A DNA stretch of 64,000 nucleotides from Stenotrophomonas maltophilia (GCF_002799155.1 NZ_NERD01000002.1:2418001-2482000); one strand, 5' to 3'. Positions 28,487 to 37,628 are shown, counted from the first letter of the stretch. Made by a program: numbers and translations. Notes: generated by a model from the sequence alone, not told the origin.

Positions 28487-29730
28487 GCGAACCTGCCACG
28501 GCCGAAGACAGCGCGCTGGGCCTGCTGTCCCGGCCCGGTTTCGCCAGGCTGCTGGCGTACCGCATCTTCGCGATGCTGTCCTACCAGGTGGTCGCGGTCA
28601 CCGTCGGCTGGCACATCTACGAAGTCACCCGCAATCCGTTCTCGCTGGGCCTGATCGGCCTGGCCGAGGTGCTGCCGTTCTTCTGCGTGGCCCCGTTCGC
28701 CGGTTACCTGGTGGATCACCTGCCACGCCGCCGGCTGGGCATGGTTGCCTGTTGCGGACTGATCGCCACCGCGCTGGTATTGACCAGCGTCGCCATGGGG
28801 TGGCTGCCGATCGACGGCGTGTGGCCGATCTACGCAGCCATCGCGCTGACCGGCATGGTCCGTGCCTTCCTGTCGCCGATCTACAACGCCTTGTTCGCCC
28901 GCGTGCTGGCACGTGACCAGTTCGCACGCGGCGCCGGCCTGGGCGCGGTGGTGTTCCAGGCCGGCATGATCGCCGGCCCGGCACTGGGCGGCGTACTGGT
29001 GGGCTTCGGCGGCAAGGGCCTGTCCTATGCCGTGGCCACCGTTTTCGCATTGGTGGCGATGGCCTGCCTGGCCACGCTGAAGGTGGAAGAACCGGTACAT
29101 ACCGGCCCGGCCGCCCCGATCTTCAAGAGCATCGCTGAAGGCGCACGCTTCGTGGTCGGCAACCGGATCATGGTCGGCGCGATGGCGCTGGACATGTTCT
29201 CGGTACTGCTCGGCGGCGTGGTGGCGATGCTGCCCGCATTCCTGCACGAGATCCTGCACCACGGCCCGGAAGGCCTGGGCATCCTGCGTGCAATGCCGGC
29301 GCTGGGCTCGGTCTGCGTGGGCCTGTGGCTGGCCCGCCACCCGCTGCACCGCAATGCTGGCCGCGTGCTGCTGTTCGCGGTGGCCGGCTTCGGCCTGTGC
29401 GTGATCGGCTTCGGGTTGTCGCAGCACTTCTGGCTGTCGGCGCTGATCCTGCTGTTCTACGGCGCCTTTGATGGCGTATCCGTGGTGATCCGCTCGACCA
29501 TCCTGCAGCTGGCCACGCCGGAAGAAATGCGCGGCCGGGTGTCGTCGATCAACGGCATCTTCATCAGTTCGTCCAACGAACTGGGCGCGTTCTATGCCGG
29601 CACGATGGCGAAGCTGCTCGGCCTGGTGCCGGCGGTGGTGCTGGGCGGGTTCGCGGTGCTGAGCGTGGCCGGGATCACCGCGTGGAAGAACCCGACGCTG
29701 CGGAAGTTGAATCTTCGCGACCTGCAGTGA
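28483..29730 (+). CDS. MFS exporter, EntS-like
   Basis: A 415-residue major facilitator with about 12 helices. The start MLSYQVVAVTVGWHIYEVTRNPFSLGL resembles EntS-type siderophore or drug exporters, and the MFS loop motif appears as VDHLPRRRLG. The substrate cannot be deduced, and there are no siderophore genes nearby. It is coupled to sufE by a 4-bp overlap and starts with GTG. Confidence 0.83.
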   Translation: MSEPATAEDSALGLLSRPGFARLLAYRIFAMLSYQVVAVTVGWHIYEVTRNPFSLGLIGLAEVLPFFCVAPFAGYLVDHLPRRRLGMVACCGLIATALVLTSVAMGWLPIDGVWPIYAAIALTGMVRAFLSPIYNALFARVLARDQFARGAGLGAVVFQAGMIAGPALGGVLVGFGGKGLSYAVATVFALVAMACLATLKVEEPVHTGPAAPIFKSIAEGARFVVGNRIMVGAMALDMFSVLLGGVVAMLPAFLHEILHHGPEGLGILRAMPALGSVCVGLWLARHPLHRNAGRVLLFAVAGFGLCVIGFGLSQHFWLSALILLFYGAFDGVSVVIRSTILQLATPEEMRGRVSSINGIFISSSNELGAFYAGTMAKLLGLVPAVVLGGFAVLSVAGITAWKNPTLRKLNLRDLQ

Positions 29731-29802
29731 CGCCGCGAACAGCGGATTCGGCGGCGCCGGGCGTTTGGCCGGGGCCGTTGCTCTCCCTCGAAGATTGGGC
29801 TT

Positions 29803-29917
29803 GTCACTTTCTTTTCGCGAAAAGAAAGCAACCAAAGAAACGCTCCGCGAGCCGGCGCTGCGCAGCGGTGCTCGGCTCGCTACAAGGCGGACTCAAGTCA
29901 AGTGCCGCAGCCGCGCA
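29803..29917 (+). repeat. Short copy of the long 3'-end repeat
   Basis: It begins GTCAC then a perfect 22-bp palindrome (29807-29828, CTTTCTTTTCG and its complement), continues CAACCAAAGAAACGCTCCGCGAGCC and jumps to GGTGCTCGGCTCGCT.CAAGGCGGACT. These are the head and tail of the arms found at 44437-45001, with about 110 bp of the middle missing. It lies 72 bp after the MFS gene, in the same orientation. Translations of this repeat (VTKETLR and similar) are not real proteins. Confidence 0.8.
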
Positions 29918-29975
29918 CGCAGGCTCCCCCCGATACCCGGAAGGCGCCGTTCTACCCAGCCAACCACCACCCAAC

Positions 29976-30003
29976 AAAAAACCCGGCCGGGGCCGGGTTT
30001 TTT
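29976..30003. terminator. Bidirectional terminator between MFS gene and dksA
   Basis: CCCGGCC-GG-GGCCGGG (29982-29997), preceded by six A and followed by six T. It can end transcription of the plus-strand MFS gene and of dksA on the minus strand, which stops 25 bp away. Confidence 0.9.
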
Positions 30004-30027
30004 GCATGACCATACAACGACCTGGAA

Positions 30028-31257
30028 TCAGTCGCCCTGCTGCTTCTGCAGGTGCTCCCAACGCTCCTGGGCGTCGATGGTGCGCTCGGCGGTCAGGCGC
30101 GCTTCCAGGCGCTCCAGGCCGATTTCTTCGCCGGTGTCGACGCAGTAGCCGTAGTCGCCGGCTTCCAGGCGCTTCAGGGTGCTGTCGATCTTGCCGATCA
30201 GCTTGCGATAGCGGTCGCGGGTACGCAGTTCCAGCGAGTTCTCGGTCTCGCGGGTCGCGCGCTCGGCTTCGTCACCGATGTCACGCACTTCCTCGCGCAG
30301 GTTCTCGATGGTCTGCTTGGATTCTTCCACCAGGTCCGCGCGCCAGTTCTGCAGGCGCTGGCGGAAGTATTCCTGCTGCAGCGGGCTCATGTATTCCTCT
30401 TCCGAGGACGGCTTGTAGCCAGCCGGCAGGATCGGGCGGCCAGTGGCCTCGTCGGTCTTGTATTCGACCACCTTGTACTTGCTGCGCGGGGCCGGTGCCG
30501 CCGAACGGGCGGCGACGGCCACGGCAACCTTGCCGACAGGGCGCGACACGGTCTTCGGGGCGGAATCGGATTTCACGGCGGTTTTGGCAGGCGATTTCGA
30601 AACGGGCACGGGATTCTTGGATTGCGGGGCCTTCGAAGCGGCAGGAGCAGCGGCCGGAGCCGGCTTGGGGGCCGGTTGGGCTGCTGCCACTGCCACGGTC
30701 TTGGCCGGGACAGGCTTGGCCGGAGCCGGCTTGGCAGCCGGCTTCGGTGCGGACTTCACTACGGGGGCCGGGGTCGGCTTTACGGCCGGCGCGGCAACAT
30801 TCTTGGTAACTTTCTTTACAGCGGCAGGCGTGGCGACCGGCTTGGCCGCAGCGACCTTCTTTGCCGCCGGCTTGGCGACGGGCTTGGCTGCAGCCTTCTT
30901 CACCACCACCTTCGGCGACGGTTTGGCTGCTGCCTTCTTCGCCACCGGCTTGGCGGCGGCCTTCTTCACCGGCGCGGCCTTGCTGGCAGCCTTTTTCACC
31001 ACCGGCGCCTTCTTGCTGGCAGCGGCAGGCTTGGCCTTGGCGGGCGCAGCGGCCTTCTTCGCCACAGGCTTGGTTGCCTTGACCGGCGTTTTCTTTGCGG
31101 TGGCCTTCCTGGCCGCCGGTTGCGAGGACGCTGCCTTGGTCGCCGGCTTGCTGGCCGGTTTCTTGGCAACGGGCTTTGCCGCCAACTTCTTCACAACAGG
31201 CTTGGCGGTTTTCTTGGCGGCCGTTGCGGCCTTCTTTGCAGTTTTTTTAGCAGCCAC
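30028..31257 (-). CDS. dksA: RNA polymerase-binding protein DksA with long Lys/Ala/Pro N-terminal extension
   Basis: A 409-residue protein in two parts. Residues 1 to about 255 are low-complexity AAKK/KPAA repeats like histone H1 or AlgP. Residues about 265-409 are a DksA/TraR domain: a coiled coil with tip sequence DEAERAT, then NSLELRTRDRYRKLIGKID and LERLEARLTAERTID. The tip pair Asp74/Ala76 of E. coli DksA is Glu/Ala here. Only one of the four zinc cysteines remains (YGYCVDT; the others are T, T and A), so zinc binding is probably lost. The start is GTG with AAGGAAGAG upstream. Confidence 0.9.
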   Translation of the reverse strand: MAAKKTAKKAATAAKKTAKPVVKKLAAKPVAKKPASKPATKAASSQPAARKATAKKTPVKATKPVAKKAAAPAKAKPAAASKKAPVVKKAASKAAPVKKAAAKPVAKKAAAKPSPKVVVKKAAAKPVAKPAAKKVAAAKPVATPAAVKKVTKNVAAPAVKPTPAPVVKSAPKPAAKPAPAKPVPAKTVAVAAAQPAPKPAPAAAPAASKAPQSKNPVPVSKSPAKTAVKSDSAPKTVSRPVGKVAVAVAARSAAPAPRSKYKVVEYKTDEATGRPILPAGYKPSSEEEYMSPLQQEYFRQRLQNWRADLVEESKQTIENLREEVRDIGDEAERATRETENSLELRTRDRYRKLIGKIDSTLKRLEAGDYGYCVDTGEEIGLERLEARLTAERTIDAQERWEHLQKQQGD

Positions 31258-31302
31258 GAAACGCTCTTCCTTGGATTCCCCGGGGCCCGGGAAAGCGGGC
31301 CT

Positions 31303-31308
31303 TTATAG
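31303..31308 (-). promoter_or_regulatory. Probable -10 box of dksA with GC-rich discriminator
   Basis: TATAAA on the minus strand, 46 bp before the GTG start, followed by GGCCCGC. A GC-rich stretch just after the -10 box is typical of promoters repressed by ppGpp/DksA, so self-regulation is possible. The -35 region is not convincing. The rest of 31309-31528 holds no recognisable gene. Confidence 0.5.
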
Positions 31309-31503
31309 CCTACCCGACCCGCAGCAGCAACCTCGGCACCCTGCTCCATTCAGTCCTGGAGTCAAGGCGCCCAAGGGGCGGTCCGACGAACACGGACCGC
31401 CTTGCGCGGTACGGAACCTGGCCAGCACCCGAAGGCGCTGGTACCGGTCGCAGGCCATCGGCGACATGCGACCAACGGCCCATCCTGCACAAATGCGGCC
31501 TTC

Positions 31504-31517
31504 ATGCCAACTGGCAT
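31504..31517. promoter_or_regulatory. 14-bp palindrome before yidD
   Basis: ATGCCA-AC-TGGCAT, perfectly symmetric, ending 11 bp before the yidD GTG. It overlaps the likely -10 region (CATAAGAT). It could be an operator, or a chance palindrome. Confidence 0.4.
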
Positions 31518-31528
31518 AAGATGACTGG

Positions 31529-31783
31529 GTGATCTCGCGCCTGCTCATCGCCCTGCTGCGCTTCTACAAGCGCTTCATCAGCCCCTTGCTGGGGCCACGC
31601 TGCCGTTTCGTGCCGAGCTGTTCTGAATACGCGATGGACGCCATCTCGCGACACGGGCCACTGCGCGGCAGCTGGCTGGCTGCGCGCAGGCTGGGCCGCT
31701 GCCACCCGTTCCATCCCGGCGGCTTCGATCCCGTGCCCGAGTCCCCCAATGCCCCCTCTTGCCGTTGCACAGGAAAACACTGA
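31529..31783 (+). CDS. yidD: Membrane protein insertion efficiency factor YidD
   Basis: An 84-residue protein with an amphipathic N-terminus and the full YidD signature: [15 protein letters not shown] (27-41), then [21 protein letters not shown] (50-70). YidD is usually encoded in rpmH-rnpA-yidD-yidC; here it stands apart, translationally close to dihydroorotase (stop one base before the next ATG). The start is GTG. It is reported to aid inner-membrane protein insertion together with YidC. Confidence 0.92.
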   Translation: MISRLLIALLRFYKRFISPLLGPRCRFVPSCSEYAMDAISRHGPLRGSWLAARRLGRCHPFHPGGFDPVPESPNAPSCRCTGKH

Positions 31784-31784
31784 C

Positions 31785-33131
31785 ATGCCCTCCACCCTCA
31801 TCACCAACGCCCGCATGGTCAACGAAGGCCGCACCTTCGACGGCGACCTGCGCATCGAGAACGGCCGCATCGCGCAGATCGGCAGTGGGCTGGCGCCGCG
31901 CGACGGCGAGCAGGTGGTGGACGCAGCCGGACGCTGGTTGCTTCCGGGCATGATCGACGACCAGGTGCACTTCCGCGAACCGGGCCTGACCCACAAGGGC
32001 GACATCGCCAGCGAATCGGCCGCGGCCGTGGCCGGTGGCCTGACCAGCTTCATGGACATGCCCAACACCAATCCGCCGACGCTGGATTCGACCATCCTGG
32101 AAGCCAAGTACGAGCTGGCGCGCGGCCGCGCCTGGGCCAACTACGGCTTCTACCACGGCGCCAGCAATGACAACCTGGACGCCATCCGTGCGCTGGACCC
32201 GAAGAAGGCGCCGGGCGTGAAGGTGTTCATGGGTGCTTCGACCGGCAACATGCTGGTCGACAACCCGGAAACGCTGGATGCGATCTTCCGCGAATGCCCG
32301 ACCCCGATCATCACGCACTGCGAAGACACGCCGATGATCGATGCCAACCTGAAGGCCTTCCAGGAAAAGTACGGCGATGCGCTGACCCCGGACATGCACC
32401 CGGACATCCGCTCGCGCGAAGCCTGCATCAAGTCGACCCGCCTGGCGATGTCGCTGGCCCGCAAGCACGGCACCCGCCTGCACGTGCTGCACATCTCCAC
32501 TGCCGATGAGCTGGCGCTGTTCGAGAAGGGCCCGCTGATCCGCGCCGATGGCAGCCGCAAGCAGATCACCGCCGAAACCTGCGTGCACTTCCTGCACTTC
32601 GCGCGCCCGGACTATGCGACCAAGGGCAACCTGATCAAATGCAACCCGGCGATCAAGGAGGTGTCCGACCGCGAGGCGATCACCGCCGCGCTGGCCGATG
32701 ACGTGCTGGACGTGCTGGCCACCGACCACGCGCCGCATACCTGGGAAGAGAAGCAGAAGCCCTACGCGCAGGCGCCGTCGGGCCTGCCGCTGGTGCAGTA
32801 CGCGCTGGTCGCCGCGCTGGAGCGCGTGCACGAAGGCAAGCTGACCCGCGAGCAGGTGGTGCAGAAGTTCGCCCACGCCCCGGCACAGCTGTTCGACGTC
32901 GAAGAGCGCGGCTTCCTGCGCGAGGGCTATTTCGCCGATCTGGTGCTGGTCGAGGACGTGCCGTTCACCGTCAAGCGCGAGGACGTGCTGTCCAAGTGCG
33001 GTTGGTCGCCGTTTGAAGGCACCACCTTCCGTTCGCGCATCGCCTCCACCTGGGTCAACGGCCAGCAGGTGTGGGACGGCAGCAAGCTGGTGGGCGAGCC
33101 CGCCGGCCAGCGCATGACCTACGATCGCTGA
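31785..33131 (+). CDS. pyrC: Dihydroorotase (class I-like)
   Basis: A 448-residue amidohydrolase for the third step of pyrimidine synthesis. Metal-site motifs are IDDQVHFREPG near residue 57, KVFMGASTGNM with the carboxylated-lysine position near 147, HCEDTPM near 180, HVLHIST near 235 and ATDHAPHT near 310. The usual DxHxH has Q in place of the first H. AGGAAA precedes the ATG at 31785; the frame is open further upstream inside yidD. Its stop overlaps the next gene (TGATG). Confidence 0.87.
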   Translation: MPSTLITNARMVNEGRTFDGDLRIENGRIAQIGSGLAPRDGEQVVDAAGRWLLPGMIDDQVHFREPGLTHKGDIASESAAAVAGGLTSFMDMPNTNPPTLDSTILEAKYELARGRAWANYGFYHGASNDNLDAIRALDPKKAPGVKVFMGASTGNMLVDNPETLDAIFRECPTPIITHCEDTPMIDANLKAFQEKYGDALTPDMHPDIRSREACIKSTRLAMSLARKHGTRLHVLHISTADELALFEKGPLIRADGSRKQITAETCVHFLHFARPDYATKGNLIKCNPAIKEVSDREAITAALADDVLDVLATDHAPHTWEEKQKPYAQAPSGLPLVQYALVAALERVHEGKLTREQVVQKFAHAPAQLFDVEERGFLREGYFADLVLVEDVPFTVKREDVLSKCGWSPFEGTTFRSRIASTWVNGQQVWDGSKLVGEPAGQRMTYDR

Positions 33132-33979
33132 TGCGCTCGGCACTGATGATCGGGGCGCTGCTGCTGGCCGCGCCCCTGTTCACCGCATCGTCGGCACTGG
33201 CACAGGATGGCATCGGCAGCCTGATCGACAGCCGCGTGGTGTTCCCGGCCAGTGCGTCGCAGGGCGCACTGGTGATCGGCAAGGTGCCCGCCGGCAGCCG
33301 CGTGCAATACGCCGGACGGCAGCTGCGGGTGAGCGGCTACGGCAGCGTGGTGTTCGGCATCGGCCGCGACGAGAGGGGCCCGCTGCGCGTGCAGGTGCAA
33401 CGCCCCGATGGTGGCAGCGAGACCGCGACCATTGCGGTGACGCCACGCGACTGGCCCACCGAGCGGGTCAACGGCGTGCCGCCGAAGACGGTCAACCCGC
33501 CGCCGGCGATTGCCGAGCGGATCAAGCGCGAACAGGCGCAGGTAACCGCCGCGCGAGCCCGCGATGACGACCGTACCGACTTCACCCAGACCTTCATCTG
33601 GCCAGTGCAGGGCCGCATCAGCGGCCGCTTCGGCAACGCACGCGTGTACAACGGACAGCCCGGCGCAGGTCATTCCGGCATGGACATCGCGGTGCCGACC
33701 GGTACGCCGGTGAAAGCGCCGGCCGCCGGCATCGTCACCTTCGCCGGCCCGGACCTGTACCTGACCGGCGGCACCCTGCTGCTCGACCACGGCTTCGGGG
33801 TGAGCTCCAACTTCCTGCACCTGTCGCGCATCGACGTGAAGGTTGGCGATCGCGTCGAACAGGGCCAGGTGATCGCCGCCGTCGGCGCCACCGGCCGTGC
33901 CACCGGGCCACACCTGCACTGGGGCATGAACTGGTTCGATACCCGTATCGACCCGCTGCTGGTGCTGGAGCGCAGGTAA
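33131..33979 (+). CDS. Secreted M23-family (LytM) metallopeptidase
   Basis: A 282-residue periplasmic or secreted protein. The signal peptide is cleaved near SSALA-QD. The middle (about 25-130) is beta-rich. The C-terminal M23 domain has HSGMDI (first His and Asp of the zinc site) near residue 178 and HLHWGMNWF near 258. All zinc ligands are present, so it is probably an active peptidoglycan endopeptidase. Its ATG overlaps the dihydroorotase stop by one base. SMAG repeats follow. Confidence 0.9.
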   Translation: MRSALMIGALLLAAPLFTASSALAQDGIGSLIDSRVVFPASASQGALVIGKVPAGSRVQYAGRQLRVSGYGSVVFGIGRDERGPLRVQVQRPDGGSETATIAVTPRDWPTERVNGVPPKTVNPPPAIAERIKREQAQVTAARARDDDRTDFTQTFIWPVQGRISGRFGNARVYNGQPGAGHSGMDIAVPTGTPVKAPAAGIVTFAGPDLYLTGGTLLLDHGFGVSSNFLHLSRIDVKVGDRVEQGQVIAAVGATGRATGPHLHWGMNWFDTRIDPLLVLERR

Positions 33980-34001
33980 CGCGCGCAATGCGCTTTGGGG
34001 G

Positions 34002-34076
34002 GTGCCGACCTGGACCGGCACAACATCATGGAGCGTGCGGACCAAGGTCCGCACCCACCCGGACCAAGGTCCGCAC
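34002..34076. repeat. Three SMAG-like palindromes
   Basis: GTGCCG...CGGCAC (34002-34021, imperfect centre), GTGCGGACC-AA-GGTCCGCAC (34035-34054) and CGGACC-AA-GGTCCG (34060-34073). They fill the 110-bp space between the convergent M23 peptidase and squalene-synthase-like genes. None has an intact GTAG, so these are worn copies. Confidence 0.8.
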
Positions 34077-34089
34077 CCACCAGAATCGA

Positions 34090-34794
34090 TCAACCGCGCG
34101 CGGCCCACCACACGCGCAACAGGGTGCGCACCGGCGTGGCTTCGATCGGCTTGCCCGCGGCCTGTGCCGCCACCCGTGCACGCGCCAGGCTGGACCACAC
34201 CCGGCGCGGGCGCGGACCGGGCACCCGGCTGCCCCACCCCTTCAACAGGTGCTGCGCCCAGCGCTGCGCGGCGGTGCTGGCATCACCGTCCAGCAGGCTG
34301 CGCGGCACACCGGCCACGCCGGCATCCTGCAGGCGCTGTGCCAAGGTCTGCAGCTGCACTGCGCGACCGGCGCCGGTGCGCGGCTTGTCAGCGAACAAGG
34401 CCGCCTCTACCGAAGCCACGGCTTCCGCGTAGCGGGCCAGCGCACGCTCGGCTCCGGCCGCATCCAGTGCCACGGTGCGCGCTTCAACCAGGTCCGGCAG
34501 CGCCTCGGCCAACTGCGCCCACGGCGCACGCACCGGCTCCAGCAGGCGGCCCAGCGGATGGCGCGAACGATGCGCCGCCCAGCTGCGCAGCTCCTCGCCC
34601 CACCATGCCAGCTTGGCATCGGCCGGCAGCGGATCGCCGCTGGTGTTGAGCATGTCGTCGAACTCCTGCAGCAGCGCAAACCACGCCACTGCAAGCTCGC
34701 GTTGCGATTCGGCCACGAACGGGGCGGCCACCGACCATTCCGGCCAACGGCTGCGCCACTTGTCGAGGAAACTGTCCAGCGCGGTACTGCTCAC
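34090..34794 (-). CDS. Squalene/phytoene synthase-like protein
   Basis: A 234-residue helical protein of the trans-isoprenyl head-to-head synthase fold, with EFDDMLNTSGDPLPADAKLAWWGEELRSW near residues 45-73. The full two-DxxxD pattern of a true synthase is not evident and the protein is shorter than squalene synthase (about 280-350), so catalysis is doubtful. Members next to ubiquinone or respiratory genes resemble NDUFAF6-type assembly factors. I start at the GTG at 34794, which has AAGGA 8 nt upstream. Confidence 0.72.
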   Translation of the reverse strand: MSSTALDSFLDKWRSRWPEWSVAAPFVAESQRELAVAWFALLQEFDDMLNTSGDPLPADAKLAWWGEELRSWAAHRSRHPLGRLLEPVRAPWAQLAEALPDLVEARTVALDAAGAERALARYAEAVASVEAALFADKPRTGAGRAVQLQTLAQRLQDAGVAGVPRSLLDGDASTAAQRWAQHLLKGWGSRVPGPRPRRVWSSLARARVAAQAAGKPIEATPVRTLLRVWWAARG

Positions 34795-34805
34795 TACGTG
34801 ATTCC

Positions 34806-35501
34806 TTACGGCTGGGCCGGGGCTGCCGGCCGGGTCGGCCACAGACTGGCCAGTTGCAGAAGTTCGGCGTTCTCGACCAGCACGTCGGCCTGCCACGCCA
34901 GCGGGTCGTCGCTGTGCAGGCGATAGCCCCACAGCGCCGCCACCGACGGCATGGCCGCGGCGCGCGCGGCAATGATGTCGCGCTCGTCGTCACCCACGTA
35001 CACGCAGTCTCCGGCGGCAATGCCGATGGCCTGCGCAGCGTGCAGCAGCGGCAGCGGGTGTGGCTTGCGCTCGGCTAGGCTGTCCCCACCGACCAGCACC
35101 GCACAGCGCTGCTGCCAGCCATGCTGCGGCAGGATCAGGCGCGCCAGGTACTCGGGTTTGTTGGTGACGATGCCCCACACCGTACCGGCCTCATCCAGCG
35201 CGGCAAGCATGCCGGCCACGCCATCGAACAGCACCGCGTGCTGGCCGATCAACGCTTCGTAGCGTTGCAGGAATTCCGGGATCAGCGCATCGCGCGCGGC
35301 AACGTCCAGTTCCGGGAAGGCAGCCGAGACCATCGCCCGCGAGCCCTTGGAGACCACCGGGCGCAGCGCGGCCGGATCGACCGGGGCGCGTCCACGCTCG
35401 GCCAGCATCGCGTCGCAGGTAGCGACGAAGTCCGGCGCGCTGTCCAGCAGCGTGCCGTCCAGATCGAACAGCACTGCACGCGGGAAGCGGGAAGCGGTCA
35501 T
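34806..35501 (-). CDS. mupP: HAD phosphatase, probable MurNAc-6-phosphate phosphatase MupP (Gph-like)
   Basis: A 231-residue HAD hydrolase with [15 protein letters not shown] at residues 10-24 (nucleophile Asp), IVTNKPEY near 115 and YVGDDERDI near 175. By sequence alone it would be called phosphoglycolate phosphatase. The order mtaD-ubiG-this gene matches Pseudomonas, where the third gene (PA3172) is MupP of the AnmK-MupP-AmgK-MurU cell-wall recycling route. That makes MupP the better guess. The ATG overlaps the ubiG stop (ATGA). Confidence 0.8.
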   Translation of the reverse strand: MTASRFPRAVLFDLDGTLLDSAPDFVATCDAMLAERGRAPVDPAALRPVVSKGSRAMVSAAFPELDVAARDALIPEFLQRYEALIGQHAVLFDGVAGMLAALDEAGTVWGIVTNKPEYLARLILPQHGWQQRCAVLVGGDSLAERKPHPLPLLHAAQAIGIAAGDCVYVGDDERDIIAARAAAMPSVAALWGYRLHSDDPLAWQADVLVENAELLQLASLWPTRPAAPAQP

Positions 35502-36214
35502 GCCGGCTTGACCGCGTAAGCCAGGTAGTTGATGTCGGTGCGGCTGCTCAGGCGGGCATGGTTGCGCCACGGCTCGTAGGCCATGCCGCTGACATCCACC
35601 AGCTGCATGTCGGCCTCGCGCAGCCAGCGCGCCAGCTCGGCCGGCTTGATGAATTCCTGGTAATGATGGGTGCCCTTGGGCAGCAGCCGTGCCACGTACT
35701 CGGCGCCGACAATGGCCACCGCGAAGGCAGCGGCAGTGCGGTTGATGGTCGACAGGAACAGGTGGCCGCCCGGCTTCAGCAGGCGCTTGCAGGCCTCGAT
35801 GATCGCGCCCGGGTCGGGCACGTGCTCGAGCATTTCCATGCAGGTGACAACATCGAAACTACCCGGCTGCTCAGCGGCCAGCTCCTCGGCGGCCTGCACC
35901 CGGTAGTCGACCTGGGCGCCGCTTTCCAACGCATGCAGGCGTGCGACCTTGACCAGTTCCGGGGCCAGGTCGATGGCAGTCACGTCGGCGCCGGCCTGGG
36001 CCAGTGCCTCACTCAACAGGCCGCCACCGCAGCCGATGTCGAGCACGCGCGCACCGCGCAGCGGCACACGATCGGACACGTACTTAAGGCGTACCGGGTT
36101 CAGCGCATGCAGCGGCTTCTGCGGGCCGTCAGCGTCCCACCAGCGGTTGGCCAGTGCGGCGAACTTGTCCAGCTCGGCCTGATCGAAATTGGAGGAAGCG
36201 TGGGAGGCAGTCAT
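35498..36214 (-). CDS. ubiG: Ubiquinone biosynthesis O-methyltransferase
   Basis: A 238-residue SAM-dependent methyltransferase acting twice in ubiquinone synthesis. Motif I is [16 protein letters not shown] near residue 57, and [18 protein letters not shown] is near 120. The N-terminus [23 protein letters not shown] is typical of UbiG. Start at 36214 with AAGGA 7 nt upstream; the open frame continues into mtaD without homology. Confidence 0.95.
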   Translation of the reverse strand: MTASHASSNFDQAELDKFAALANRWWDADGPQKPLHALNPVRLKYVSDRVPLRGARVLDIGCGGGLLSEALAQAGADVTAIDLAPELVKVARLHALESGAQVDYRVQAAEELAAEQPGSFDVVTCMEMLEHVPDPGAIIEACKRLLKPGGHLFLSTINRTAAAFAVAIVGAEYVARLLPKGTHHYQEFIKPAELARWLREADMQLVDVSGMAYEPWRNHARLSSRTDINYLAYAVKPA

Positions 36215-36239
36215 GAGGGAGTCCTTGCGGCGCCGGGGT

Positions 36240-37583
36240 TCAGGCGCGGATATGACGGATGCGCTCGCGCCACTGGCGCGCGTTGGCGATGATGCCCGGC
36301 AGGTCCATGCCGACCAGCTCGCGCTGCACCAGCTTCGGCTTGCCGGCGATCCAGACGTCGCTGACCTGCTGGCGGCCGGTGGCGTACACCAGCTGCGACA
36401 GCACGTTGTGCAGCGGCTGGGTTTCCAGCGCGGACAGGTCGACGCAGACCAGGTCGGCCTGCTTGCCGGCTTCGATCGAGCCGATGCGGTCGCCGAAGCC
36501 CAGCGCGCGCGCGCCACCCAGCGTGGACGCGCGCAGCGTGGTCGCCGCGTCCAGTGCAGTGGCATCGTCGGCCACGGCCTTGGCCAGGATCGCTGCGGTG
36601 CGGTTCTCGCTGAACATGTCCAGGTCGTTGTTGCTGGCGCAGCCGTCGGTGCCGATCGCCAGGTTCACGCCGGCACGCTGCAGGGCGCAGGCCGGGCAGA
36701 AACCGGAGGCCAGCTTCAGGTTCGATTCCGGGCAATGCACCACGCTGACCCCACGTTCGGCGCACAGGTGGATCTCCGCATCGGTCAGCTGGGTCATGTG
36801 CACCGCGATCAGGCGGTCGTTGACCAGGCCGAGCCGGTCCAGCCGCGCCAGCGGGCGCTGGCCGTGCAGCTTGATCGAATCGTTGATTTCCTGCGCGGTC
36901 TCGTGGGTGTGCAGGTGCACCTGCATGTCGAGCTGGTCGGACAGCATCCGCACCCGCTCGAAGTTGGCATCGTTGACGGTGTACGGCGCATGCGGCGCGA
37001 ACGCGGTGCCGATCAGCGGATCGGTGCGCCACTGGTCGTGCAGTTCACCGGCCTTGGCGAAGTACTCGTCGTCGGTCTTGGCCCAGGCGGTGGGGAAATC
37101 GATGATGACCGCGCCGACCAGCGCGCGGAAGCCGTGCTTCTTGTAGACCGCGGCCTGCACGTCGCCGAAGAAGTAGTTCTCGTTGGCGCAGGTGGTACCG
37201 CCGCGCAGCATCTCGGCGATGGCCAGGGTGGTGCCGTCGGCAACGAATTCGGGGCCGATCACCGCCGCTTCCACCGGCCAGATGTGCTGCTGCAGCCAGG
37301 TCATCAGCGGCAGGTCGTCGGCGACGCCGCGCAGCAGGGTCATCGGGTTGTGCGTGTGCGCGTTGACCAGGCCCGGCATCAGCGCAGCCTCGGGACGGCT
37401 GACCACCTGGGTGGCGCGGAACCGTGCGCGCGCCTCGGCACGCGGCAGGATGGCCACGATCTCGCTGCCACGCACGGCAACGGCATGGTCTTCCAGCACC
37501 ACCGCATGCGGCTCGATCGGAACGACGTAACCGGCTTCGATGAGCAGGTCGCAGGCTTCGGGGAGGTGCGGGCTATCGCTCAT
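36240..37583 (-). CDS. mtaD: 5-methylthioadenosine/S-adenosylhomocysteine deaminase (TRZ/ATZ family)
   Basis: A 447-residue amidohydrolase with [14 protein letters not shown] near residue 74 (metal HxH), VHLHTHE near 220 with a metal His, and [14 protein letters not shown] near 310 carrying the catalytic Asp. In Pseudomonas the orthologue beside ubiG (PA3170) deaminates methylthioadenosine. UbiG makes S-adenosylhomocysteine, so adjacency is chemically sensible. First gene of mtaD-ubiG-mupP. Confidence 0.9.
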   Translation of the reverse strand: MSDSPHLPEACDLLIEAGYVVPIEPHAVVLEDHAVAVRGSEIVAILPRAEARARFRATQVVSRPEAALMPGLVNAHTHNPMTLLRGVADDLPLMTWLQQHIWPVEAAVIGPEFVADGTTLAIAEMLRGGTTCANENYFFGDVQAAVYKKHGFRALVGAVIIDFPTAWAKTDDEYFAKAGELHDQWRTDPLIGTAFAPHAPYTVNDANFERVRMLSDQLDMQVHLHTHETAQEINDSIKLHGQRPLARLDRLGLVNDRLIAVHMTQLTDAEIHLCAERGVSVVHCPESNLKLASGFCPACALQRAGVNLAIGTDGCASNNDLDMFSENRTAAILAKAVADDATALDAATTLRASTLGGARALGFGDRIGSIEAGKQADLVCVDLSALETQPLHNVLSQLVYATGRQQVSDVWIAGKPKLVQRELVGMDLPGIIANARQWRERIRHIRA

Positions 37584-37628
37584 GCGGGCTCACTGGCTGG
37601 GGGGCGGCGAGATACTTCTGGGGGACAC

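Noticed and set aside
30052..31308. Long Gly/Arg/Leu-rich plus-strand ORFs opposite dksA
   Set aside because: They are complements of the Lys/Ala repeat tail of DksA; the repeats keep all frames open.
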